This document shows positions 7,867-16,183 of a stretch of 35,668 nucleotides of DNA, piece by piece. The notes under the pieces were generated by a model. The model was not told the origin of the DNA. It did no database searches and saw only the letters and a program-made list of their open reading frames with translations. The stretch comes from a bacterium (GTDB lineage: Bacteria; Myxococcota_A; UBA9160; UBA6930): positions 1 through 35,668 of the forward strand of contig JAAETT010000059.1 in the NCBI GenBank assembly GCA_024228115.1, given 5' to 3'. Every line of letters starts with the position of its first letter. Position 1 is the stretch's first letter. The translations under genes were made by a program, and so were the position numbers.

Positions 7867-9309
7867 TCAGTCCGAAGCGAGCGCCAGCTCGCCTAGCGCC
7901 GTGCCCGAATCTCCTTCGCGGAGGCGGGCAAGCGCGCGGGCTTCCAGCTGACGAGCTCGTTCTCGCGAGAGGCCGAGCTTGTCTCCGATCTCCTGGAGCG
8001 TGTGCTCTCGGCCACCGTCGAGCCCGAAGCGCCAGAGCAGGATCTGCCGCTCGCGATCCGGCAACCGCTCCACCGCCGTGAGCGCAGTGCGCTCGAGACG
8101 TGTGCGGTCCAGATCATCCATGGGCGTTCCGGCGTTCGTATCGGCAACCAGCTGCTCGAGCCGGCGCGGCCGACTCGAATCCTTGCCAGCCACCTCGGCG
8201 TCGAGGCTCACGGGCTCCGCTGCCATCATCTCCAGCTCTTCGACCCGATCCACCGGGATGTCCATCTCATGGGCCACCTCGGCATGGGTCGGATCGCGTT
8301 GGAGCTCCTTCGCCAGCCGCGCCTTCGTCTGGTCGAACCAGCGCAGCGTGTCGTAGTGATGGCTCGGGATGCGAATCGTCCGGGAGTGGTTCTGGATGGC
8401 GCGGATCAGCGCCTGCCGGATCCACCAGACCGCGTAGGTCGAGAATCGGAAGCCGCGCCGCCAATCGAACTTCTCGACGGCTCGGATCAGCCCCGTGTTC
8501 CCTTCCTGGATCAGGTCCGGGAAGGAGAGCCCGAGGTTCCGGAAATCCTTCGCGACCACCACGACCAGTTTCAGGTTGTGCTGAACGAAGCGATTCTTGG
8601 CGTCGCTCATGCGATCGAAGGCATCATCGAGCGCCGCTACGCGTTGCTTGTACTCGGCCGTCTCGAGCAGAACCACGCTTGCAAGCTTCGCAACCTGCCC
8701 ACGATGGGTCCGCCGCAGCTCCTCGAAGCTACTGAGCACCCGGCGCAGCAGCTCGATGGAGAGATCCGCCTCGTGCAGCAGCTTGACCGATCGCTTGTCG
8801 AGCCGGCGAAGCGCCGCGGGGTCCGTATCTCCGTCCTCGAAGAGCTTGGCACGGCGCAGCATCTGGCGTTCCAGCTTGACCAGAGCTGCGTCCAGACATT
8901 CGCCCGCCTCCGTGGCGCGATCGCCGAAGGATTCGGAGAGCCGGCTCGTCGTGCGACCGCCCTTGCGCGTGCTCTGCCAGACGCGCAGAAGCTCGTTGGC
9001 CGTCCACGGCAGGCCATACAGGCCCTCGCGGAAAGCATGGGTCGCCGCCTCGAGCTCTTTGGCCAGCAGGACCTGCTCTTCGCGACTCAGTGTCGGGATA
9101 TGTGCGATGTCGCCCAGGTACGCAGCGAGCGGCTCGCGCCGTACATCATGGCGATCGTCGCGGGGCGGAAGTTGCCGCGGAAGCGGCTCGGCCCGCGTCG
9201 GCCGAGCGGGAGCTTCCCGCCCGTTGGCCGTGCGGTCCTCGCGGCGCAGAGAGCGCCGGGCGGGCCGCGGGCGACGTCGCTCGTTTGCCTGGTTCGGCTT
9301 CTGACTCAT
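7867..9309 (-). CDS. Sigma-70 family factor (primary-like or stationary-phase type)
   Basis: A 480-residue RNA polymerase sigma factor. An Arg/Pro-rich, probably disordered N-terminus covers residues 1-55. Region 1.2 (about 58-88, [20 protein letters not shown]) is followed by a long non-conserved helical insert (about 90-235). Region 2 (about 238-312) contains [31 protein letters not shown] and the -10-recognition helix [16 protein letters not shown]. Region 3 follows at about 313-395, then region 4 (about 405-465) with the helix-turn-helix [20 protein letters not shown]. Region 1.1 of true RpoD is missing, so a group 2 (RpoS-like) alternative sigma is more likely than the housekeeping factor. 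Start ATG 9309 has GGAGG about 12 bases upstream. The 5' side faces 670 bases without a gene, leaving room for regulation. Confidence 0.93.
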   Translation of the reverse strand: MSQKPNQANERRRPRPARRSLRREDRTANGREAPARPTRAEPLPRQLPPRDDRHDVRREPLAAYLGDIAHIPTLSREEQVLLAKELEAATHAFREGLYGLPWTANELLRVWQSTRKGGRTTSRLSESFGDRATEAGECLDAALVKLERQMLRRAKLFEDGDTDPAALRRLDKRSVKLLHEADLSIELLRRVLSSFEELRRTHRGQVAKLASVVLLETAEYKQRVAALDDAFDRMSDAKNRFVQHNLKLVVVVAKDFRNLGLSFPDLIQEGNTGLIRAVEKFDWRRGFRFSTYAVWWIRQALIRAIQNHSRTIRIPSHHYDTLRWFDQTKARLAKELQRDPTHAEVAHEMDIPVDRVEELEMMAAEPVSLDAEVAGKDSSRPRRLEQLVADTNAGTPMDDLDRTRLERTALTAVERLPDRERQILLWRFGLDGGREHTLQEIGDKLGLSRERARQLEARALARLREGDSGTALGELALASD

Positions 9310-9761
9310 GGTTTCTCGTTCCCTCCTGAGGGCGCTTGCTGGGCGCGGTGGCCGCCGCTTGGGCAGCCGGGCCCGGCCCTTTCACCGATGGCGCGCGGAG
9401 CCAGGCTCCGACACCGCCGGCCGTTGCCGGTTCTGTGGTCTCCTTGCATTTCCAGGTGTTCCTCGTCGCTCGCGGAGGGGCGCTCGAGACGAAGAGGGTC
9501 AACCCTAGTACGCTCGCCAGGTAGCGAACGCACGATCAGTTAGATGCCTTGGCGCCCCTGATGGTTCACGAGGCTCCCCCGGGGGACCCTGCCCCACGTT
9601 AGAACCCCGCAGCCACGCTAGAGCGTGCTGGCAACCTGCCGACCGTGGACTGGCCCTTGGCCTCACCCGGTGTGCATCCTCTCGAATTCCCCCATCTCCA
9701 TCGGCCAAGTGCCGGAGCACGGCCGCCCCCGGGGACATCACTCCGTCCGGGAGGTGGTGAC

Positions 9762-9790
9762 TTGCCCACCATCACCCAGGTAGATATTTT
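9762..9790 (+). promoter_or_regulatory. Candidate sigma-70 promoter
   Basis: TTGCCC (9762-9767) and TATTTT (9785-9790) are separated by 17 bases, the best -35/-10 pair seen in the intergenic stretch. Transcription would start near 9797, just before the bulged hairpin, and continue towards the MFS gene at 9984. The match is partial and unproven. Confidence 0.3.
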
Positions 9791-9799
9791 TCTCAACCC

Positions 9800-9848
9800 C
9801 CCAGGGAGGGCTAGCGGCCACATTTTTTTGCGGCAGCTACCCTCTGGG
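9800..9848 (+). other. Bulged hairpin with T-rich loop (candidate structured RNA element)
   Basis: CCCA, GAGGG and TAGC (9800-9803, 9806-9810, 9812-9815) pair with GCTA, CCCTC and TGGG (9836-9839, 9840-9844, 9845-9848). This gives 13 base pairs with bulges of two and one bases. The loop holds a small GCC/GGC stem and a run of seven T. It directly follows the candidate promoter, so it could be part of a 5' leader or a small RNA. It does not look like a simple terminator because the T-run is in the loop. Confidence 0.35.
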
Positions 9849-9983
9849 CTCCCAGTGGGCTGGACGCGAACGCGCCGGCACCTTCCGGTGGGCCGCCTGG
9901 TGGCCCCGACCCCGACCTCGCCCGGGCCAGCCTGAACGCCGGCTCCCGCGGATCGCCCGTCAGCCGGCACCAGCGGAGCGGTC

Positions 9984-11339
9984 GTGGTCAAATCCCGTGT
10001 CGAGCAGAGCCTGGGCGCCAACCCTGGCGATGCAGCGCTCAATCCGGCGGATTCGGTGGCGATGGGCGTTCAGGCAGCCCGAGCCCCGCGCATGCTCGAG
10101 AGGGCGCGCTGGCGGGCCTTTCGCGCCCTGCGCAACCCGAGCTTCCGGTTGCTCTTCAGCGCTTTCCTCGTCAACCAGACCGGCTTCTGGATCTCGCACG
10201 TCTCGCTCCAGGGGCTGATGGCGAGCTTGTCGTCGAGCGATGCGACCCAACAGGGGCGGCTGTTCTTCGCGATGTTCATTCCGGCGTTCGTGCTGGCCCC
10301 GCTGGCTGGCGTGGCCGCCGACCGATTCGACCGCAAGCGCATCGTGTTGGCTTGCTATGCCGGGGTCGTGTTCGTGACGTCCGGCCTGGCTGTGACCACC
10401 TACGCGGGCCTGGCCACGCCGTCCCTCCTCCAGGTCTTCGGCTTCGGCCTGGGCGTCTGCTTTTCATTCTCGGGCCCGGCGAGCATGGCCCTTGCCGCCA
10501 ATGCCGTCCCCGAGGAAGACCTGTCGAGCGCAGTCTCCCTGCAATCGACAGCGAACAACCTCACCCGCGTGCTCGGGCCCGCGTTCGCAGCACCGCTCCT
10601 GGCAAGTGGGCGATTCGAAATCGCATTTGGCACCTTTACCGCCGCGGCCTTCATCGCAGCCGTTCTGACGTCCCGCATGCGTCCACGCCCCTACGAGCCC
10701 GAAGCCGAGGATGGCGGAATCTTCGCGCGGCTGAAGAGCGGGCTCGATCATGCTCGCGAACGCCACCCGGCCATGCCCGCGTTGATCACCGTCGCATGGG
10801 TTTCGCTCTTCGGTGTCTCCCATGTCGCGCTGACGCCGATCTATGCGGCCGAAGTGCTCGGGAATCCCAATTGGTTCGCGTGGATCGTGGTCTGCACGGG
10901 GATTGGCGCGATGGCTGGCGCACTGACCAGCGGTTACAAGCGGGGACTGCCGACGCTTCGCGGCTCGGCGTTGCGCGCCCTGGCGTTCGGCTTGATGCTG
11001 ATCGGATTCGCACTTTCGCGAACCCCGGCCGCAGCGCTGCTGATGCAGGTGCTGGTCGGCTACTTCTACTTCGCCACCATGACCGATCTACAACGCCTGA
11101 TTCAGGAGATCGTGGACGAGGCCCGTCGCGGCCGCGTGATGAGCCTCTTCCAGGTGGCTTGGGGCGGCATCGTGCCCTTTGGCGGCCTCGGCATGGGCCT
11201 GCTCGCCGCCGAGTTCGGAACGCCCGTCACCATTGGGCTCGGCGGGGCACTCTGTGGGTTGTACGGCGCCGTGCTGGCCGTCGTCGCACCCCGTCTGGGC
11301 AACGAAATGGGCGTGGAAGGCGACTCCCCCAAGGGGTAA
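9984..11339 (+). CDS. MFS transporter (MFS_3/EntS-like)
   Basis: A 451-residue inner-membrane permease of the major facilitator superfamily, with about twelve hydrophobic segments between residue 50 and the end. It resembles the MFS_3 group that includes enterobactin exporters and many uncharacterised drug or metabolite exporters. Visible features are an amphipathic start (RAFRALRNPSFRLLFSAFLVNQTGFW), the motif-A-like loop GVAADRFDRKR near residues 109-119, and the conserved VPEEDLSSAVSLQSTANNLTRVLGPAFA of this group. The start is uncertain: GTG 9984 has a GGAG five bases upstream, while ATG 10062 or ATG 10092 would give a more usual short N-terminus. The substrate cannot be read from sequence. 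A small membrane protein follows on the same strand. Confidence 0.88.
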   Translation: MVKSRVEQSLGANPGDAALNPADSVAMGVQAARAPRMLERARWRAFRALRNPSFRLLFSAFLVNQTGFWISHVSLQGLMASLSSSDATQQGRLFFAMFIPAFVLAPLAGVAADRFDRKRIVLACYAGVVFVTSGLAVTTYAGLATPSLLQVFGFGLGVCFSFSGPASMALAANAVPEEDLSSAVSLQSTANNLTRVLGPAFAAPLLASGRFEIAFGTFTAAAFIAAVLTSRMRPRPYEPEAEDGGIFARLKSGLDHARERHPAMPALITVAWVSLFGVSHVALTPIYAAEVLGNPNWFAWIVVCTGIGAMAGALTSGYKRGLPTLRGSALRALAFGLMLIGFALSRTPAAALLMQVLVGYFYFATMTDLQRLIQEIVDEARRGRVMSLFQVAWGGIVPFGGLGMGLLAAEFGTPVTIGLGGALCGLYGAVLAVVAPRLGNEMGVEGDSPKG

Positions 11340-11371
11340 TGCTCCAGCGCGGCCTTTCGAAGAGGTGCGCA

Positions 11372-11797
11372 ATGGGCTTCGAGCGAAACGAACTGAAGGG
11401 CGCGGGGCGCTTTGGCTTGTGGATCGGTTGCTTCGGCTGGCTGATCGGACTGGTGCTGGTGACGCTTCCCGACGCTCCGGCCTTGCTGGGCTCGCTGGTC
11501 GGCGGCGCCGCTCTCAGCGCGGCTTGTGCCCTTGGCCTGGAGGCCTTGTGGCGCCACGCACCGCGCCCGGAATTCGCCATGCTCGGAGGCGCCCACTGCG
11601 CTGCGGCGTTTCTCGCGGCCTACTTCGTGTGGATCATCGAACCCTCTGCGAAAGCGGTCCCTGGGCTTGTCGAGCGAGCGTTCGGAATGGGCGTCCGTCT
11701 GGAGCTTCCGCTGCATTGGGTGGCTCTTGGTCTCCTGGTGGGTGCACCGGCCCTGCTTGCGGGCCTGCATCGCCCCCCGCTGGCTGCAGACGAATGA
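11372..11797 (+). CDS. Small four-helix membrane protein, unknown
   Basis: A 141-residue integral membrane protein of no recognised family. Four hydrophobic segments are visible, near residues 14-32, 36-52, 66-84 and 110-128. The start is ATG 11372, six bases after AGAGG (11361-11365). An in-frame ATG at 11339 overlaps the MFS stop but is too close to its purine run. The same frame is open far upstream, inside the MFS gene, but that part is an out-of-phase shadow. It lies 32 bases after the MFS gene and is probably co-transcribed. Its job is unknown. Confidence 0.65.
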   Translation: MGFERNELKGAGRFGLWIGCFGWLIGLVLVTLPDAPALLGSLVGGAALSAACALGLEALWRHAPRPEFAMLGGAHCAAAFLAAYFVWIIEPSAKAVPGLVERAFGMGVRLELPLHWVALGLLVGAPALLAGLHRPPLAADE

Positions 11798-11804
11798 CTC
11801 CAGC

Positions 11805-11823
11805 CGCGCCCGCCTAGGGCGCG
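11805..11823. terminator. Bidirectional hairpin between convergent genes
   Basis: CGCGCCC (11805-11811) and GGGCGCG (11817-11823) form a perfect seven-base stem around a five-base loop. The loop contains the stop codon of the minus-strand phosphoesterase. The hairpin lies seven bases after the stop of the small membrane protein. No T-run follows, so terminator function is only suggested by position. Confidence 0.35.
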
Positions 11824-13520
11824 CAGGTAGCAGCGTTCTCCAGGCGGAAGCGATCGTAGACCTCGCCGTCCTGGTCGATCGCGCGGACGTCGAAACTGCA
11901 GGCATCGGCGTCGACCAGTAGCGAACCCAGCTGCCCTCCTCGTGAGACCTTCATGAGCGGGTGATCGAGGGGGCCACTACCGCGAATGCTCGCGTTCCCC
12001 GAGACGACGAACACGGGCGTCTCATCTTCGGAACTCCGTTCGTAGTTGTGGCTATGCCCGGCAAAGACGACCGCGACGCCGTGACGCTCGAGAATCGGAA
12101 GAATGCGTTCGCGCACGAGACTGGTGGCCACCTCCTTGTCAGAATCATGGCTTCCGCGGCTATGGGGCGGATGATGGAGAACCGCGATCGTCCACGGCGC
12201 CCGGGCCCTGTCGAGATCGGCTTCCAGCCATTGAAGCATGGGGCCGTTGCGGGTGCGGTGACCGCTCACACTATCCAGCGATACGACGTGCACAGGGCCC
12301 CAGTCGAAGGCATACCACCGTTCTCGGTGCGAAGGGACGCCCCCTGCCTCGCCTTGGGTAGGCAGTGAGAAGACATCGAAGTAGGGGCTTTCGTCCCGGT
12401 CGGGCGTGGTGCCGATCAAGTCGTGATTGCCCGGCGCTGGCCACAGGGTCGTGTTGGCGAGCAGCCCGGCGAAGGTGTCGAAGACCGCAACCTGCAACTC
12501 GGCCTCCGTACCCGAGGGATACGCGTTGTCACCCAACGTGATCCAGGCACCTGGGGAGCGGGGACCCGCGGCGGAGAGCATTCCGTCGCGAACTTCTCGT
12601 GCGTGCTCGTCGCCCGAGCCCTGATCACCGGTGATCCAGAGGCGCACGGTCTTGCCTGGGCGGGGAATACGGTGTGCCGCGTCTCCACCCGCGAGAACCG
12701 ACTCTCCCACGCCGACGGAATAGTGGACCCTGCCTTCCGGCAAGCCCGTGACCTCGACTTCGTGATTCCTTCTGGCGATGCGCTCATCGAACCGCCGGGT
12801 GACCTCGCCGGGAGCTTCGCCTAGATCGACCCAGCCACGGGCAGGGCCTGCCGTCTGCCACCGGATGACACTGCGTTTCTGGCTGGTTTGCTGGAGGTAG
12901 GGCCCGCGCGTGAGCACCGGCGCATCGGATTGCCGAAATCCCCGTAGCTCCAGATCGAAGATCAGGTCACCGCCCGAGACACTCGCCTGGTGAACCGCCA
13001 CCGCGATCTGGTTGATGCCCGGCCGCAGGCCATCTGCCGGAAGCGCCAGCCGTTCCCAGTCTTGTTCCTCAGGGCGGTGGACGGCACGTGCCGCCAGACT
13101 CGCCCGAGTGATCTCTCCGGCCCGAAGATCGTGGCGCAACATTTCGGTGCCGTTGAGCCAGAGCCGCAACCCATCGTCGCGGAGATAGTGCACCGTCAGC
13201 CCTTCGATGCCGTGTCCCTCCGGTAGCTCGAAGGATTTGCGAAACAGCACAGCCATTTGCGGCGGCTCGAGCGCCGTCGGGTCGGCCGTCTCGGTCCGAA
13301 GGCCGGAAATGCTCGTGCCCAGAGGCCCGGGCCCCTCGGCCCAGTTCCGATCGTCGTACTCGGCCACGAGCCAATCGTCTTCGAGCGGAATGTCCACAGC
13401 GTGCCGCCAGACCGAACCGGCGGGGATCAATACCGCTCCGGGACCACTCGCGGGCGGCGGCAGGGGCTGGCTGCAAGCGGCAAAGGCGACAACGAGCGAG
13501 ACGCGAGCGAGAACCCTCAT
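11814..13520 (-). CDS. Purple-acid-phosphatase-like metallophosphoesterase lipoprotein
   Basis: A 568-residue secreted hydrolase. The N-terminus has a signal ending FAAC (Cys16), probably lipidated. Residues 30-195 form a beta-rich domain like those found before bacterial phosphoesterases, with a WLVAEYDDRNWAEGPGPLG segment. A fibronectin-like domain typical of purple acid phosphatases follows, from TRGPYLQQTS. The calcineurin-like catalytic domain carries the expected metal ligands in order: GDQGSG, LGDNAY, GNHD, VLHHPPHS and GHSHNYER. It should hydrolyse phosphate esters in the periplasm or at the cell surface, using a dinuclear Fe/Zn/Mn centre. The GDQGSG motif differs slightly from the usual GDxG. 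It begins at ATG 13520 and converges with the small membrane protein upstream. Natural substrate unknown. Confidence 0.9.
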   Translation of the reverse strand: MRVLARVSLVVAFAACSQPLPPPASGPGAVLIPAGSVWRHAVDIPLEDDWLVAEYDDRNWAEGPGPLGTSISGLRTETADPTALEPPQMAVLFRKSFELPEGHGIEGLTVHYLRDDGLRLWLNGTEMLRHDLRAGEITRASLAARAVHRPEEQDWERLALPADGLRPGINQIAVAVHQASVSGGDLIFDLELRGFRQSDAPVLTRGPYLQQTSQKRSVIRWQTAGPARGWVDLGEAPGEVTRRFDERIARRNHEVEVTGLPEGRVHYSVGVGESVLAGGDAAHRIPRPGKTVRLWITGDQGSGDEHAREVRDGMLSAAGPRSPGAWITLGDNAYPSGTEAELQVAVFDTFAGLLANTTLWPAPGNHDLIGTTPDRDESPYFDVFSLPTQGEAGGVPSHRERWYAFDWGPVHVVSLDSVSGHRTRNGPMLQWLEADLDRARAPWTIAVLHHPPHSRGSHDSDKEVATSLVRERILPILERHGVAVVFAGHSHNYERSSEDETPVFVVSGNASIRGSGPLDHPLMKVSRGGQLGSLLVDADACSFDVRAIDQDGEVYDRFRLENAATCAP

Positions 13521-13593
13521 GCCATCACGTATGCAGATGGGGATTCGTCTCGTTCATCTGCCGAACGGTACCAGACTGACGAAACCCGTCCCG

Positions 13594-13651
13594 CCGGCCA
13601 ATCGGTCTGGTCCCTCCGGCCAAACGGTCTGGCCCTCCGGCCAAACGGTCT
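13594..13651. repeat. Tandem 21-22 bp repeat, imperfectly palindromic, 2.7 copies
   Basis: Three head-to-tail copies start at 13594, 13616 and 13637. The core is CCGGCCAAACGGTCTGG, followed by a short CCCT linker; copy 1 has one substitution and one extra base, and copy 3 is truncated. Within each unit CCAAACGGTCTGG is nearly palindromic. The array sits in the divergent region between the phosphoesterase (start 13520) and the small coiled-coil gene (start 13694), so repeated operator sites are possible. Confidence 0.7.
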
Positions 13652-13693
13652 CGAAGCGCTAGGCTCGGCGTTCCCGGTCCCAATGGAGATTCG

Positions 13694-13939
13694 ATGAGCC
13701 AAGATGACGCCGACCTGCAGTCCGAGATCGAACGGCTCCGCGCCGAAAATGAGGCGTTGAAGGCGAACGAAAAGAAGGGTCTGCGGCTTCAAGTGAGTCA
13801 GAAAGGTGCCGTCTCCCTGTACGGGATTCGCCGCTTCCCGATCACCTTCTACGCCGATGAGTGGGATACGGTGCTTGGCATGACCGACGACATCCGCGCC
13901 TTCATCGCGGAACATGACTCGGAGCTCAAGCGCAAGTAG
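13694..13939 (+). CDS. Small coiled-coil protein of a widespread unknown family
   Basis: An 81-residue cytosolic protein. Residues 5-27 form a short leucine-zipper-like coiled coil (LQSEIERLRAENEALKAN). A conserved core follows: QVSQKGAVSLYGIRRFPITFYADEW at about 36-60, then a final amphipathic helix. Small proteins with this 'VSxKGAVSxYGxxRFPxTxY' core are common in many bacteria and have no assigned function. The start ATG 13694 follows GGAG six bases upstream. It is immediately preceded by the tandem palindromic repeats, which could regulate it. Dimerisation through the N-terminal coil is likely; anything further would be a guess. Confidence 0.8.
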   Translation: MSQDDADLQSEIERLRAENEALKANEKKGLRLQVSQKGAVSLYGIRRFPITFYADEWDTVLGMTDDIRAFIAEHDSELKRK

Positions 13940-14032
13940 CCACGACGCTGCCTGGCCCGCTCGCCTGGCCAGGTGCTCCGTAGTATCCTGCCCCGGCTGC
14001 GCCCTGAACCTCGCGCGGCCGGAGGTCTCAGC

Positions 14033-15442
14033 GTGGACGAGTATGAATCCTATGACGGTCTTGGGTTGGCGGAGCTTGTTCGCAAAGGCGAAACCCAGCC
14101 GAAGGAACTCCTCGACGCAGCCCTGGAGCGGATGGAGCGCCACGAGCCCGCCCTGAACGCGGTCCCCATTCCGATGCTCGACGAAGCGCGGGCGGCTCTC
14201 GAGGGGGGCCTTCCCGAGGGCCCCTTCACCGGAGTGCCGTTCCTGCTGAAGGATCTGCATCTCTACTGGGCAGGCGTGCCCACGACGAACGGCAGCCAGC
14301 TCTTCGCCGAACACGTACCCGATCACGACAGCGCGTTGACCGAGCGCTATCGCGCGGCGGGCCTGGTGACGTTCGGAAAGAGTCTGTCGCCTGAGTTCGG
14401 CATCACGCCGACGAGCGAATCGATCCAATTCGGCGATACGCACAATCCCTGGAACCCGGCGCATAGCGCTGGAGGCTCCTCGGGAGGCGCCGCCGCAGCG
14501 GTCGCGGCGGGCTATCTGCCGCTGGCGAATGCGAGCGACGGCGGCGGCTCGATCCGCATTCCGGCGTCGGCTTGTGGCTTGTTTGGCATGAAGCCCACGA
14601 GGGGCCGCACACCGATGGGGCCGGACGTCGGCGAGGGGTGGGCTGGCATGAGCATCGTCCACGCCGTGAGCCGTAGCGTCCGCGACAACGCCGCCCTCCT
14701 CGACGCCACGGCGGGCCCGGATCCGGGCGCGCCCTACGTCGCACCGCCGCCGGTGCGTGCCTATCTGGACGAGGTCAACAGGCCACCCGGCCGCCTTCGC
14801 ATCGCGCTCCAGCGCAACACCTGGAACGGCACGCCGACCCATGCGGATTGCATCACCGCCGTAGAGGCCGCGGCAGAGCTCTGCGAAGAGTTGGGTCATG
14901 ACGTGGTCGAGACGACGCTCGAGATCGACGTAGACGCGATGCGACGAGCCTCCCTGACGATCCTCCCCGCCAGCTTGCTCGTCTCACTCGAAGACCGCGC
15001 CGAGGCCCTTGGCCGCGAACTCACCGAATCGGATGTGGAGGCGGGCACCTGGGGCATGGTGATGGCCGGCCGTGAGCGAAGTGCCGCCGACTACGTGCGC
15101 GCAGTGAAGGGAATCCATCACGTCGGTCGCCAGGTGGCGCGCTTCCAGGCCGACTACGACGTCATTCTCACACCCACGATGGCACTCCCGCCGACGCCAC
15201 TGGGCACCCTCAGCTTGTCCAACCCGAACCCGGGCGCCAACATCCTGGCCCTGCTCCAGACCATCGGCTTCTGCCAGGTCTTCAACGCCTCGGGGAGCCC
15301 CGCCATGTCCGTCCCGCTCGCCTGGAACGACGCGGGCCTGCCCATTGGCATCCAATTCGCCGGCCGCTTCGGAGAAGAAGGCACCCTCTTCCGCCTCGCC
15401 GGCCAACTCGAACAAGCCCGTCCCCGCTTGTTGACTTGTTGA
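14033..15442 (+). CDS. Amidase-signature family amidase
   Basis: A 469-residue amidase that should hydrolyse carboxamides through the Ser-cisSer-Lys triad. Lys73 (FLLKD), Ser149 in AGGSSGG and the nucleophile Ser173 in DGGGSIR are all present at the usual spacings. The N-terminal ELVRKGETQPKELLDAALERME helix is typical. GTG 14033 is chosen as start because GGAGG (14021-14025) sits seven bases upstream; a frame from GTG 13973 would add 20 atypical residues. The C-terminus is odd: relatives usually continue past GQLEQARPW, but here the frame enters a REP-like repeat after ARP and ends in RLLTC. It overlaps the convergent DUF547 frame by 161 bases. The substrate is unknown. Confidence 0.9.
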   Translation: MDEYESYDGLGLAELVRKGETQPKELLDAALERMERHEPALNAVPIPMLDEARAALEGGLPEGPFTGVPFLLKDLHLYWAGVPTTNGSQLFAEHVPDHDSALTERYRAAGLVTFGKSLSPEFGITPTSESIQFGDTHNPWNPAHSAGGSSGGAAAAVAAGYLPLANASDGGGSIRIPASACGLFGMKPTRGRTPMGPDVGEGWAGMSIVHAVSRSVRDNAALLDATAGPDPGAPYVAPPPVRAYLDEVNRPPGRLRIALQRNTWNGTPTHADCITAVEAAAELCEELGHDVVETTLEIDVDAMRRASLTILPASLLVSLEDRAEALGRELTESDVEAGTWGMVMAGRERSAADYVRAVKGIHHVGRQVARFQADYDVILTPTMALPPTPLGTLSLSNPNPGANILALLQTIGFCQVFNASGSPAMSVPLAWNDAGLPIGIQFAGRFGEEGTLFRLAGQLEQARPRLLTC

Positions 15443-16154
15443 GATGCCAGTCGTAGTCGAGGTACTCGAGATCGACGTCGGGGCTTCCGACCTCGACGTA
15501 GCCGCTCAGGAACGCGCGAACTCCGCCCTGGACATCGAAGTCTTCTTCGAACCACTTGAAGACCTTCGACACGTGGAGTGTGTTCGATGCGGCATCCAGG
15601 CGGACGCCCTTGTTCGGATGACGGAGCCATCGCTCGAGGTTCGCCCGAAGCTCACCTTCGAGGCCAGCGGCGGTGTAGGGCGTGCGTGCCAGGGGTGGAC
15701 ACGACGACGAGGCGCAGACGATCGCCCCATGGATCCGCGGATCGCCCATCGGGCGCAGGATCTCGTGCTCGATCTCGTGCAGGGTGTAGCTCCTGCCTGC
15801 GATACGTCCTGCGGGCTTCTTCCAGACAGGGCTGAAGAACGAGCCCAGATCCCGAATACTCTCCTGGGGGCGCCCCTTCACCACCAGATCGATCGCGAAG
15901 ATGTTGTAGGCGTTGATCCAGTAGGCGAGGCGGGAATCAGCGCCCTGAAGCGCCGCCGGGTCGGTGGCTTCGATTCCGGTCAGCAACCGATCCCAATCCG
16001 GCGCACGGCGCAGCGCCGCGTAGTCGACGCGGGTCTGGGCGAGATCGCTCGTCTCCAGCGTATGCCGATCGAGCAGCTCCGCATAGAGTGCCCAAGGCTC
16101 GCTGGACGCGGGAGTGGCCAGCAGGATGAGGAACAGGGCGTTCACGAGCTTCAT
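15282..16154 (-). CDS. DUF547 exported protein with read-through C-terminus
   Basis: A periplasmic protein of 290 residues from ATG 16154, starting with a clear signal peptide (KLVNALFLILLATPASSEP). The DUF547 domain follows, with hallmark segments AYWINAYNIFAIDLVV, YTLHEIEHEILRP, IHGAIVCASSSCPPL and the closing YLDYDWHLN. DUF547 proteins normally end at about this point. Here the frame has no stop and runs about 49 more residues, Arg/Gly-rich, through the REP-like unit and antisense to the amidase. The extension is therefore probably non-native. An alternative GTG at 16187 overlaps the upstream stop. It is the last gene of a minus-strand set with the LOG-family gene and a sugar transferase. 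The domain's function is unknown. Confidence 0.8.
   Translation of the reverse strand: MKLVNALFLILLATPASSEPWALYAELLDRHTLETSDLAQTRVDYAALRRAPDWDRLLTGIEATDPAALQGADSRLAYWINAYNIFAIDLVVKGRPQESIRDLGSFFSPVWKKPAGRIAGRSYTLHEIEHEILRPMGDPRIHGAIVCASSSCPPLARTPYTAAGLEGELRANLERWLRHPNKGVRLDAASNTLHVSKVFKWFEEDFDVQGGVRAFLSGYVEVGSPDVDLEYLDYDWHLNKSTSGDGLVRVGRRGGRGCLLLRSGRRIGCQWAGPRRSRRAGRTWRGSPRR
15417..15443 (-). repeat. REP-like unit at the junction of two convergent genes
   Basis: On the minus strand this 27-base stretch contains AACAAGTCAAC and GGGGACGGG. It matches 23 of 27 positions of 35574-35600 at the other end of the window, where the same sequence directly follows a stop codon. Here it supplies the last codons and stop of the amidase, and it replaces the expected stop of the DUF547 gene. 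I interpret it as a solo copy or scar of a dispersed element. Confidence 0.6.
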
Positions 16155-16183
16155 GCCGGTGCGATGCCGCGGCGGGGAGACGG

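Larger units (their letters stand above)
9310..9983. other. Gene-less intergenic stretch between divergent sigma-factor and MFS genes
   Basis: No reading frame here has a protein-like composition; the open frames are short and Arg/Pro/Ser-rich. The stretch is unusual for this compact window. It carries two T-runs (9786-9791 and 9823-9829), a CCCCCCAGGGAGGG block and a bulged hairpin. The sigma gene and the MFS gene diverge from it, so both promoters and any long 5' leaders should lie here. I could not match it to 6S RNA, tmRNA, RNase P RNA or a known riboswitch. Confidence 0.6.

Noticed and set aside
8002-9543. 513-residue plus-strand open frame antisense to the sigma factor
   Set aside because: It mirrors the sigma-70 gene and its translation shows no recognisable motif.
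9700-9860. Possible cyclic-di-GMP (GEMM) or other riboswitch on the minus strand
   Set aside because: A GGGCAAG and a later GGGTAGC caught the eye, but the conserved core and the order of elements do not fit any riboswitch consensus I know.
10352-11371. Long upstream extension of the small membrane protein frame
   Set aside because: This part is out of phase with the MFS gene and Arg-rich. The real protein starts at 11372 with its own ribosome-binding site.
13517-14899. 460-residue minus-strand open frame over the small coiled-coil gene and amidase
   Set aside because: Antisense to two real genes; composition is that of a shadow frame.
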